64,000 nucleotides of DNA, from positions 62,001-126,000 of the forward strand of contig CAWIZJ010000029.1 of the NCBI GenBank assembly GCA_963840535.1, written 5' to 3'. The position numbers and the translations under genes are program-made. Positions within the stretch are counted from its first letter, which is position 1. The number at the start of each line of letters is the position of its first letter. Origin of the DNA: VAZQ01 sp963840535. Lineage in GTDB: Bacteria; Pseudomonadota; Alphaproteobacteria; Rhizobiales; Xanthobacteraceae. Below are positions 19,084 through 28,500 of this stretch, piece by piece. The notes below the pieces were generated by a model that worked only from the letters and a program-made list of their open reading frames with translations, was not told the origin of the DNA and did no database searches.

Positions 19084-19706
19084 CTACTTGGTTTCGGCCT
19101 GCGCCAGTTGATCCACCGTGTTCATCGCCCATTCATGGGTGCAGACATCCCTGAACAACACCACGCCGTTTTGATTTTTTTCCTTGGTCAGGCAGCTCGG
19201 CACGATCGTGGACGATTTCGCGTCGACGTTGGTGGAGTTGACGGCCCATTCCTTGGTGCAGGTGTCCCTGAACCGGACCGCGCCGGTATCCAGATACTCC
19301 TTGGTCAGGCAGGTTGTGGTCGGGGTGGAAGTTGTTGCAGTGGACGCGGGGGTGGACTTCGTCGCGTTGGCGACGCTGGTCGAATGGGCACCCTTGGTGA
19401 TATTGGCCGACTGGGTCGCGGTCGCGACGGCGGCGGTTTTGACCGGCGCCGCGGCCGGGCGCTCGCGGCTGGCCGACTTGGAGTACTGCTGGGCCTTCGG
19501 TTTGGCACTGGCGGTCCTGGTGACGGGCTTGGTCACAGTCCGCTGCGGGGCGCGGGATTGTAAGCCGTCGAGTAGCCGCCGAGACCTGCCGAGTAGCCTC
19601 CGAAGCCCGACTTGCACATGGACCCGGCTTCGGCGGCGGTGGCCCCGCCGAGGGCGATCGCCGCGACGGCGGCAAAGGTCAGGAGCATGGTTCGGTTCGC
19701 GAGCAT
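19084..19706 (-). CDS. Secreted protein with two Cys-containing repeats
   Basis: About 206 residues after bridging one frameshift near 19570. The start MLANRTMLLTF has GAAGGAGG 6 nt upstream. A signal peptide ends at ATAAEAGS, followed by a Gly/Tyr-rich piece (GFGGYSAGLGGYSTA), a long low-complexity Thr/Ala/Lys/Ser linker and two copies of a roughly 40-residue unit: CLTKEYLDTGAVRFRDTC-TKEWA and CLTKEKNQNGVVLFRDVC-THEWA. Each unit has two Cys 17 residues apart, suggesting an intra-repeat disulfide in the periplasm or outside the cell. I do not recognise the family. A CRP-type site (one mismatch) lies 71 nt upstream, which places it in the same putative regulon as other small exported proteins here. 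Confidence 0.65.
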
Positions 19707-19777
19707 CGTTGCCTCCTTCGGGCGGGACACTTATCCGTTTCGATGGCGCAACCGTATGGACGTTCGCGTTCCCGCGA

Positions 19778-19793
19778 AGTGACTGGAGTCACA
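19778..19793 (-). promoter_or_regulatory. CRP-type operator (site E)
   Basis: AGTGACTGGAGTCACA on the plus strand: one mismatch in the left half-site, correct N6 spacing. It is 71 nt upstream of the start of the secreted Cys-repeat protein; CATACG begins 20 nt after the site on the minus strand as a possible -10. Confidence 0.6.
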
Positions 19794-19918
19794 AAAGTGC
19801 GCTTTGTCCGGCGCCTGGTGGCGGCCTCGGTACAGCCTTGCGCGGGCCGGCGCGTCTCGCTGGTGCCACGATCGCTCGTCAAATAAGCTCATCTCAGATA
19901 CAGCGAGGGGTCCTCGAC

Positions 19919-21550
19919 ATGCGTGGGTCACGCGGGAAGATTGTCGTCGGCGCCTTGATCGCCGTAGTCGTGTTGGCTGGTGCCGCGCTGGCGCTACGAT
20001 GGCTGTGGCCGGGCGTCGCAGGACCGGGCGCCTGACGCTGGTGGAAATGCCGCCGCTCGCTCCCGTCACCCGCAGCTCGCGGATCGTGATGCCCGCTGTA
20101 GATCGCGCTCTCTGCGGTTCGTGACGTCATGGAGCGGGCGCCCCGCGACCTCTCCGGCAAGCTCGAGATTCCCATGGGCCCGTTCGCGGGCGGCTCCGGT
20201 TCCGGTCCCGAGATCTCGTGGTCGTTCGCGCGCGGGACGTTCGCGCTGGCGGGAGGCACCGACGGGCTCTTCCTGTCGACCGCATTGAACGGGGGACTGC
20301 GCGCCACCGGTCAATTTGGTCTGCCCGGGGGCATCGGCGGTCCTCCTGGCGGGTTCCCGACCTTGACTCCTCCGCCGGGCTTTCCCCCTCTGCCGCCGGG
20401 CCTCGTTCCCCCCGGCGGAATTTTCGGCGGCCGCAGCCAGGCGGAGCCGCGAAGCCAGAACGAACGAACGTCGGAGCAGCGCGTCGGCGTCCGCGGCAAT
20501 GTCGAGCTTACGATGCGCCCCACTCTGCTGCCGGGATGGCGGTTCCAGCCAAATCTCAGAGCGCAGGTCACCATCGAGGACGCGTCTGCGACGATCATGG
20601 GGATGAACCTCAACCTGTCCAAGGAAACCAGGCCGATGGTCGAACGGGCCATCGCCGAGCAGGTCGCGTCGTTTCAGGAGCGGATGGGCGACAATCCCTT
20701 CATCGAGCAGGTTGCGCGTCAGGAATGGTCCAAGATGTGCCGCTCGATCTCGCTCGGCGCGGTCGCCGCCGGCATGCCGAATCTCTGGCTGGAAGTGCGT
20801 CCGACGCGGGCCTTCGCCGCCCAGCCCGCCATCGACCGGTCCGCGGTCACGCTCACGTTCGGCGTGCAGGCCGAGACTCGCATCGTCCCCGCGCAGACCA
20901 GGCCCGATTGCCCATTGCCGGCGCAATTGGAGATCGTTCCGCAAATGGAGCGGGGCCGCGTCAACATCGCGGTGCCGGTCGACATTCCCTTTACCGAGAT
21001 CAGCAAGCTGATGGAGGCGCAGCTGCGTGGAAAGTCCTTCCCCCTGGACAGGAGCGGCGCATTCACGGCAACAGTGCAAGGCGTCAATGTCGCGGCATCC
21101 GCCGGCCGGCTGCTGATCTCGTTGCGGGTCAAGGCGAACGAGCACAAGAGCTGGTTCGGCCTCGGCGCCGAGGCGACCGTCCATGTCTGGGGGCGGCCGG
21201 CGCTCGATCGCAGCCAGCAGACGCTGCGGGTCGAGGAGATCTCGCTCGACGTTCAGTCGGAGGCAGCCTTCGGCGTTCTCGGCGTGGCGGCGCGCGCGGC
21301 GGTTCCCTACGTGGAAAAGGTGCTTTCCGAGAACGCTGCGATCGACCTCAAGCCACTCGCGGCGAGTGCACGCAAGAGTATCGAGGCGGCGATCGCCGAT
21401 TTCCAGAAGACTGCGGACGGCGTACGCGTCGACGCCGTCGTCACCGACCTCCGCCTCGGCGCCATCGAGTTCGATTCGAAGATGCTGCGCGTGATCGCCG
21501 AAGCCGACGGCGACGTACGGATCGTGGTGACCGCGTTGCCGGCGCAGTGA
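19919..21550 (+). CDS. DUF4403-family protein
   Basis: About 540 residues when two frameshifts near 20025 and 20105 are bridged. The ATG at 19919 follows GAGGGG and opens a membrane anchor (KIVVGALIAVVVLAGAALAL). The first domain segment lies in other frames (LVEMPPLAPVTRSSRIVMPA, then ALSAVRDVMERAPRDL). The long intact frame from 20129 carries the rest: a Pro/Gly-rich insertion, RPTLLPGWRFQPNLRAQVTIE, PNLWLEVRPTRAFAAQP, FTEISKLMEAQLRGKSF and a C-terminal ADFQKTADGVRVDAVV. This matches the layout of DUF4403 proteins, which resemble lipid-binding SMP/BPI-like folds and are envelope-associated; the function is unknown. The nearest downstream gene, 78 nt away on the same strand, is the first of the biosynthetic locus. 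Confidence 0.7.
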
Positions 21551-21628
21551 TAGCCGCTTTGCTCGCCGCCGAGATGTGTTACGCGAGAGTGGGCTGGGCC
21601 CGATCAACGTAACCGGGGCGGTAATCCG

Positions 21629-22669
21629 ATGGCCGGCATCGAGATACGGGAGTACTGCGGCGATTTCGACGACCTCGTCGAGCTCAAGCACCGGGTTTGG
21701 ATCCCGCAATACCGCGGGCGGATGTGGTTCTCGCTGCCCGACGGGCCCACTATGCGATCTTGGGCGCAAGGTGGCGGCTGTATTGCCGCCTATCACGGAA
21801 CGAAGATCATCGGCAGCATTTTTTCCATTCCCTATTCCTTGCGCATTCGTTCTTCGGTGCTCTCCGTTCCGCTGATCACCGGGTTCACGGTTGATCCCGA
21901 TCATCGGCGTGTTGCCGTGCCCCTGGTCGAGCGCATTCGCCGCCTCCACGCGGAGCGCGAGATCGCGTTCGGCATCGGAGGATTCGGGGGCGATCGGACG
22001 TCGGCCTCGTATCGCTTCTGGACCAGGTACTCACGCGCCTTTCCGCAGAAGTACCATTTTCTCTTCCGAACGGGTCACTGGTTCAAGATACTGGCGCCCG
22101 GCGCCATGGCGCGTGCAGGCATCACGTCGTGGGAGCGGCTGGCCAGCAACACGCTGGGCCACCTGTTCTGCCTGACCCCGCAGCGCCATGATCCCCATGT
22201 GCGTCGATGCCGTGTGGGAGATGTGGAGCGATGCGCCGAGATGCTGGACAAGGCCTCTGCCGATTTCGACTGGGCCATGGTGTGCTCGGCCGAACAGTTG
22301 GCGAAAGAGTTGGAGGATCCTGCATTCGAGACGCTCGTGTTCGAACGGGAAGGATATGTTCGGGGAATGGTACGCTACCGCCGCTTCGTGACCTACGGTC
22401 GGCAGCCCGTCCCCGCCGCGGTGATCGACTTGTGGGCCGATGACGGGCTCACCGCAGCGCAGCGCGTACGATTGCTCGGCCATCTCTGCAACCATCTGCG
22501 CGAGCGTGATGTGCAGGTGGTGGTCGCGCTGCGGTGTGCGATGATGCCCACCTCCGCCTTCGCTGCCAATCTATTCATGCCCACTGCACAGCTACACGTC
22601 GCCGCGCTCTTGACGCGGTCCGAGCTTGCACCGGCTCCGCCCAGGACATGGAGCTTGGTGCTGACGTGA
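21629..22669 (+). CDS. GNAT-like N-acyltransferase of the biosynthetic locus
   Basis: 346 residues, ATG at 21629, no signal peptide. The N-terminal half has a GNAT-type core: GGGCIAAYHGTKIIGSIFSI, LITGFTVDPDHRRVAVPLVERI and EREIAFGIGGFGGDRTSAS. The C-terminal half is a second, related lobe ending in CAMMPTSAFAANLF. A diverged paralogue lies on the other strand at 42362-43408 at the opposite end of the locus (shared LIDLWADDLTAAERVRL/VIDLWADDGLTAAQRVRL and CAMMPT-AF-ANLF). Neither is a standard small acetyltransferase; length and tandem lobes suggest an acyl donor such as acyl-CoA or acyl-ACP and an amine acceptor (inference). It is the first gene of a plus-strand run leading to the PKS. No frameshift. 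Confidence 0.75.
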   Translation: MAGIEIREYCGDFDDLVELKHRVWIPQYRGRMWFSLPDGPTMRSWAQGGGCIAAYHGTKIIGSIFSIPYSLRIRSSVLSVPLITGFTVDPDHRRVAVPLVERIRRLHAEREIAFGIGGFGGDRTSASYRFWTRYSRAFPQKYHFLFRTGHWFKILAPGAMARAGITSWERLASNTLGHLFCLTPQRHDPHVRRCRVGDVERCAEMLDKASADFDWAMVCSAEQLAKELEDPAFETLVFEREGYVRGMVRYRRFVTYGRQPVPAAVIDLWADDGLTAAQRVRLLGHLCNHLRERDVQVVVALRCAMMPTSAFAANLFMPTAQLHVAALLTRSELAPAPPRTWSLVLT

Positions 22670-22826
22670 TCGTTGGTACCGGTGTAGGAAATGCGTCGGT
22701 GAAGGGTTCGGTGAGCTGCGTTGGTTGCGATCCCCTCGCCGATGATTATCATCCGTGCGGGGAGAGCGCGGTTGTGTCGGAGAGCGCCGAGAGTCCGGCG
22801 CGAATCCGCCACGGAGACCATGCCAA

Positions 22827-24015
22827 GTGGCCTATAGCTTTCGAATTTTCGAATTCGATCGAGCACGTAGATTTGACCGAGTGGCAGCGAATACAATCCG
22901 CATGCAACGGCTCGATCGTCGCGGACCCGCGCTTCATCGCGGCCATAGAAGTCGGCATCAAGCAGGTCGACAAGTTCTGGTACATAGTCCTTTATGACGA
23001 GCACCGTGCTCCGGTGGCCTGTACCAGCGTAGCTGCCGTGGCGATGGACCTCGCGGATCTCGCCGATCCGGGTCTCGCGCGGATCATTCGGCTCGCACCG
23101 TCGCAATTCTCACGGCTGCGTCATTTGAAGCTTCTCATCTGCGGTCTGCCGATCGGGACTGGTCTCCATACCCTGGCACTCGCTCCGCACTGCGAGAGCT
23201 CACGGGCTCTTCCTGTGCTGGACAGCGTCGTGTGCGATCTGGCGAATGCGGCCAAGGCCGATGGGATCGTATACAAGGAATTCGGAAGTGGCGATTTGCC
23301 GTGGACCAGGCCTCTTTTGGAGCTCGGGTATCACCAATTCGAGACGCCGCCGTCATACAGTTTCAGCTCGGCGTTCGAGGATTTTACGCAATACTGTGCG
23401 GCCCTGAGAAATCACTATGGTAACCAGATCAAGCGCTCGAGGCGCAAGCTGAGCGATGCGGGACTGGAGACCGTCGTACTGAGCGCGCCGGAAGAGATCC
23501 TGCGCGCGTACACTTCCGAGGTCCACGCACTTTATCATCAGATGGCCGACAGGGCCGCCATTCGAGCGGAGGCTATTCCGATCGAGTTCCTGCATGAGTT
23601 GACCTCGCGAATGGACGGCCAGATCGAGCTCCTCGCAATCCGCAGGCACGCCAGGATCGTTGTTTTCAGTTGGTGCCTGGAAGCGCAATCGACGTACTAC
23701 ACGATGTGGGGAGGTCTCGATTATCGGCTCAACGATCAATTCGATCTCTATTTCAATCTGCTGTACGCCCTACTCGATCGTGGCTTGCAGAAACGCGCTT
23801 CGACAATCGTGTTCGGCATAGGATCCGACATCGCCAAGAGCAGGATGGGCTGTCATTCCGAGCCCCTGTACTTTTTCGCGAAGGGGCGGGGGCTGGCGAT
23901 GTCATTCATCGTCCGTGCTGCCGGGAAGCTTCTGTTCGCACCCAAGTCTGCCCCGGCTCCGTTCAGAATCTTCAAGGATCGAGTCGTCGAGGGTCCGAGG
24001 CGGCGGAGACCATGA
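22827..24015 (+). CDS. FemAB/BioF2-like acyltransferase, copy 1
   Basis: About 396 residues. By comparison with the next gene it starts at GTG 22827 (VAYSFRIF), 10 nt after CGGAGACC. One extra A (GAATTCG for GATTCG) at about 22851 moves it into the frame that then runs to 24015. The fold is the double-GNAT type of FemAB and BioF2-like proteins: SACNGSIVADPRFIAAIEVG, HYGNQIKRSRRKLSDAGLE, EVHALYHQMADRA and FDLYFNLLYALLDRGLQKRA, ending SRMGCHSEPLYFFAKGRG. Such enzymes transfer aminoacyl or acyl groups to amines. It is followed after 3 nt by a second copy with the same upstream sequence (GGAGACCATG-CAAGTGGC), so the pair arose by tandem duplication. A third copy is at 37177-38387. Confidence 0.75.
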
Positions 24016-24018
24016 CAA

Positions 24019-25194
24019 GTGGCTTATAGCTATCGGATATTCGATTCGATCGAACACGTGGATGTGACCGAATGGCAGCAGGTGCGATCGGCATGCAACG
24101 GCTCGATCTTCATGGATCCGCACTTCATCGCGTCGGTGGAGGTCGGCATGAAGCAAGTCGACAAGTTCTGGTACATCGTCGTCTATGACGAGAGCGGTGC
24201 TCCCGCAGCCTGTACCAGCGCATCCGCCATGGTGATGGATCTCGCGGACTTCGCCGATCCGGATCTTGCGCGCCTCATTCGATTCACTCCACTGCGATTT
24301 TCGCGGCTGCGCCGCCTGAAGCTCCTCATCGGCGGGCTGCCGGTCGGGACCGGGCACCATATCCTCGCGCTCGCGCAGCGCTCGGCAAGCGCACGGATCC
24401 TTCCGGTGTTGGACAAAGTCATCTGCCAACTGGCGGACGAGGTAAGGGCCGATGCAATCGTCTACAAGGAGTTCGGCGAGGGCGATTTGACGTGGACCGA
24501 GCCGTTGCTGAAGCTCGGGTATCATCGGATTCCGACACCGCCGATGCACTTCTTCAAACCGGCGTTCAAAAATTTTTCGCAATATTGTGCAGCCCTGAGG
24601 GCGCACTATCGTAAGCAGATCAACCACTCGAGACGCAAGCTGAGCGATGCGGGGCTCGAGATCATCGTCCTGAGCGATCCGGAAGAGATCGTGCGAGCGT
24701 ACACGTCCGAGGTTCATGCCTTGTATCATCAGATGGCTGACAGGGCCACGATGAAGGTGGATGTTCTTCCGATCGAGTTCCTGCATCAACTGGCCTCGCG
24801 GTTGAAAGGCCAGGTCGAGCTGCTCGCAATACGTAAGGACACCCGAATCGTTGCCTTCGGTTGGACTCTCCATACTCAATCGTCATATCATGCGATGTAT
24901 GCGGGCCTCGACTACCGGTTCAATCACGAATTTGATCTCTATTTCAACCTGATATATGCCATGCTCGATTGTGCTTTGGCGAAGCGGGTTTCGACGATCG
25001 AGGTCGGCCTGGGTGCCGATGCCTTCAAGGCCAGGATCGGCTGCTATTCCGAGCCACTATACATCTTTGCGAAGGGACGGGGACCGCTGATGTCGCTTGT
25101 CATGCACCTCGCCGGAAATCTGCTGATCGCGCAGAAGCCCGTCTCGGCTCCGTTCAACATCTACAGGAATCGAGTCGTCGAGGGTTCGAGTTGA
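24019..25194 (+). CDS. FemAB/BioF2-like acyltransferase, copy 2
   Basis: 391 residues, GTG start at 24019 with CGGAG 10 nt upstream; intact. It aligns over its whole length with copy 1 (SIEHVDVTEWQQVRSACNGS, KQINHSRRKLSDAGLEI, VHALYHQMADRA, RIGCYSEPLYIFAKGRG). The conserved R-K-L and H-x-x-Y-H-Q-M elements lie where FemAB-like proteins contact donor and acceptor. There is no signal peptide or membrane segment, so it acts in the cytosol. It ends 330 nt before the PKS start, with CRP-type site D in the gap. Most likely function: acylation of an amine made by the PKS/aminotransferase pair. The difference from copy 1 suggests distinct donors, but this is inference. Confidence 0.78.
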   Translation: MAYSYRIFDSIEHVDVTEWQQVRSACNGSIFMDPHFIASVEVGMKQVDKFWYIVVYDESGAPAACTSASAMVMDLADFADPDLARLIRFTPLRFSRLRRLKLLIGGLPVGTGHHILALAQRSASARILPVLDKVICQLADEVRADAIVYKEFGEGDLTWTEPLLKLGYHRIPTPPMHFFKPAFKNFSQYCAALRAHYRKQINHSRRKLSDAGLEIIVLSDPEEIVRAYTSEVHALYHQMADRATMKVDVLPIEFLHQLASRLKGQVELLAIRKDTRIVAFGWTLHTQSSYHAMYAGLDYRFNHEFDLYFNLIYAMLDCALAKRVSTIEVGLGADAFKARIGCYSEPLYIFAKGRGPLMSLVMHLAGNLLIAQKPVSAPFNIYRNRVVEGSS

Positions 25195-25320
25195 CCGTCC
25201 CACGCTCGCATCGCGCCCGGCGAGCGAAGATCGGACGACCTGCAGGTTCCGTGAGGATGCCGCCGCCGTCTTGCACATCGAGCTGAGCCGAGCATAGCAG
25301 ATAGGATGCTGCTTCCTGTC

Positions 25321-25336
25321 TGTGATGGTCGTCACA
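25321..25336 (+). promoter_or_regulatory. CRP-type operator (site D), upstream of the PKS
   Basis: TGTGATGGTCGTCACA, both half-sites consensus. It lies 187 nt before the PKS start codon. An ATG with a strong GAGGTGACCACC ribosome-binding site begins 78 nt after the site (25415), opening an 18-codon frame. Its flank CAGAACGCA matches site C. Confidence 0.7.
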
Positions 25337-25414
25337 GAACGCACGGCATATTTGCGCGAGCTTGGTCGCCGAAACTGGTTCTGGAGCTTCATGCCCGCAT
25401 GCGAGGTGACCACC

Positions 25415-25471
25415 ATGATCGAGCGCTTGTCCGCACGCGCGAGCATTCCGCCCAATCGGGAGGGCGGTTGA
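25415..25471 (+). CDS. Possible 18-residue leader peptide ahead of the PKS
   Basis: ATG at 25415 with GAGGTGA 5 nt upstream, encoding MIERLSARASIPPNREGG and a TGA, ending 52 nt before the PKS start. It sits 78 nt after CRP-type site D, the same spacing as the genes at the other sites. It may be a leader peptide or a chance frame; the good ribosome-binding site and fixed spacing are the only evidence. Confidence 0.3.
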   Translation: MIERLSARASIPPNREGG

Positions 25472-25523
25472 CGCCGCCATCCGAGTTCTTGCATTCTAAG
25501 CTTCGAAAGTCGGGCCATCCTCC

Positions 25524-28500
25524 ATGAGCGCTGTTGAACCGATCGCGATCGTCGGTATTGGCTGTCGGTTTCCTGGCGGCGTGAGGAGCACCGACGATCT
25601 ATGGAAGCTTGTTGTCGGAGGGCGTCGACGGCGTCGTCGATATCCCCGAAGAGCGCTGGCACCTGCCCTCGTTGTATCACCCGGATCCTGCCAAACCGGG
25701 GCGAATGATTACGCGCCGGGGCGGGTTCCTGGATCACGTCGATCGCTTCGACGCGGAATTCTTCGGGATCAGCCCGCGCGAGGCTGCGCGTGCGGATCCG
25801 CAACAACGGCTGTTGCTCGAAGTCGCCTATGACGCGGTCGAGGATGCCGGCCTGACCATGGCTTCATTGGCGGGCAGGCGGGCGGGGGTGTACGTCGGAA
25901 TTGCCACCTGGGACTACAGCTTTCTGCAGATCAAATCGGAGGAGCGCGCCTCCGTCGATGCCTACACCAATATCGGTACCGCACTTTGCATAGCGGCCAA
26001 CCGGATCTCCTACTTCTTCAATCTCGTCGGTCCCAGTCTCGCCGTCGACACCGCGTGCTCGTCGTCGCTCGTCGCCACCCATCTGGGTTGTCGGAGCATC
26101 TGGAACGGCGAGTGCGAGATGGCGTTCGTGGGCGGGGTGAATGTGCTCGTGCAGCCCGAGGTCACCATCGGGTTCTCCAAAGCGTCCATGCTCTCCCCGG
26201 ACGGACGTTGCAAGAGCTTCGATTCCCGCGCCAACGGTTATGTGCGCGGTGAAGGTGCCGGCGTCGTCATTCTCAAGCCGCTGGCCCACGCGTTGGCCGA
26301 CGGCGATCAGATCTACGCGGTCATTCGCGCGACGGCGGTGAACCAGGATGGCCGCACCGCCGGCATCTCGTTTCCAAACCGGGTCTCTCAGGAAGCATGC
26401 ATCGTCGATGCCTTGCGGCTGGCTGATATCCCACCGGATTCCGTGCAGTACGTGGAGGCACACGGGACCGGAACTCCGGTGGGCGATCCCATCGAGGCGG
26501 CCGCGCTCGGGGCGGTCTACGGGCAGGCGCGTAGGCGCGGGGACCATTGCGTGATCGGCTCGATCAAGAGCAATTTGGGGCATCTGGAAGCGGCCGCCGG
26601 CATGGCGGGGCTGATCAAGACCGCGCTCTGTCTGCGACACCGCCGGATTCCAGCCAACCTGCACTTCGAGCGTCCGAATCCGCAAATCCCTTTCGACGAT
26701 TTGCAATTGCATGTTGCGCAGCGGCTGCAACCGTGGCCGGAAACCTACGGGCAGCCGCCTCGGGCAGGCGTGAATTCCTTCGGTTTCGGCGGCACCAACG
26801 GACATGCGGTCCTGGAAGCGGCGCCGGAGACCGACCGCACCGCGCGCCCTCGCTCGGACGACGGCCGCGCGTGGATGCTGCTGCTGTCTGCGCGCAGCGC
26901 GCCCGCGCTGCCCGATCTGGCACGCTCCTATCTGAGCGCGCTCGGCAAGGAGGGTCGCCTGAGCGGCGAGACCTTGCGCGACGTCTGCTTTACTGCAAAC
27001 GCCAAGCGATCTCATCACGAGTTCCGGCTGGCAGCTGGTCGCGCATGACCACGCCGAGTTGGTCGAGCAGCTCGAGGCGTATCTGCGGGGAGAAGAGCGC
27101 GCCAACTGCTCGACTGGCCGCACCTCCGGCATGCCGCCGACCCCTGTCTTCGTGTGTTCGGGAATGGGTCAGCAATGGTGGGCGATGGGGCGCGAGCTGC
27201 TCTCCGAAGAGCCGGTCTTCCGCCGAGCCATCGAGGAGGTGAGCGACCTGTTCGCTCCGCTTGCCGGCTGGTCGTTGCTGGAGGAGCTCACCGCCGACGA
27301 GCAGAGGTCGCAGCTGCGCGGCACCCGTTTCGGGCAACCAGCCATCTTCGCGCTGCAGGTCGCGCTGGCGGCGCTATGGCGATCGTGGGGCGTCGAACCC
27401 GCCGCCGTCCTCGGTCATAGCGCAGGCGAGATGGCGGCGGCGTACATCGCCGGCGCCCTGTCGCTGGAGGATGCCGTTCGAGTCACTTTCCACCGCAGCC
27501 GTCTGCAACACCGCTTGGCCGGACAGGGTGCCATGCTGGCGGTGGGGATCTCCAGCCAGGAGGCCGCTGCGCCTGGTGGAACGACATCCGCAGGCCATTT
27601 CCATTGCTGCCGTCAACGGTGCCCGCTCGGTCACCCTGTCCGGCGATGCGGCGACACTCGCCGAGATCGACAAGGCTCTCAATGCGGCGGACGTCTTCAG
27701 CCGCAGCCTTGCAGGTGGACGTGCCGTATCACAGCCCGAAGATGGAGCAGCTCGAAAACGAGCTGGTGGAATGCTTGCGCGATATCCGGCCACGACCGGC
27801 ATCGACGCCGTTCTATTCCACGGTGACCGGCACGGCGTTGCGCGGGGCCCGAGCTGGATGCGCGCTACTGGTACCGGAACGTCCGGGAGCCGGTGCTGTT
27901 CCACGAGACGCTGGGGAAGGTCATCGAAGCAGGGCATCGGGTGTTCGTCGAAATCGGCGCACATCCCATTCTTCGGCACGACATCGCCGCCTGCTTGAAT
28001 CAGAAGGCATTGCAGGGGCTGAGCACTGTGCTCGCTGCGCCGGGAGGACCGCGAGCGAGCGGCGCTGCTGGGTTCGCTCGGCCGATTGTATACCCTCGGT
28101 GCCGAGGTCGATTGGCGCAAGCTCTACCCGGGCGATGCGACGGCGATCAGGCTGCCCGACCTATCCGTTCCAGGCGGAGCGCCACTGGCGTGAGTCCGAG
28201 CAAAACCGCCGCATCCGCATGAGCCGACCGGTTCATCCGCTGCTGGGAATTCGGCTCGAGGCATCGAAACCGTGCTGGAAATCGAACTTGGATTCGGTCG
28301 ACTTGGATTATCTGCCGGACCATCGCATTAGCGGCTCGACGGTTTTTCCGGGTGCGGGATACATCGAAATGGCTCTCGCGGCGGCCCGGGAAATCCTGGG
28401 ACCGGTTCCGTGCATGCTGGAGGACATCGAGTTTCAAAAATTTCTGGTGCTCGATCAGAACGTCACACCCTCGGTGCAGCTCGAGCTCGATCCCGCTTCG

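Noticed and set aside
21629..22669. Assignment as a FemX/FemA peptidoglycan-bridge enzyme
   Set aside because: No coiled-coil arm or tRNA-binding features are visible, and the neighbourhood is biosynthetic rather than cell-wall related; only the GNAT-type fold is supported.
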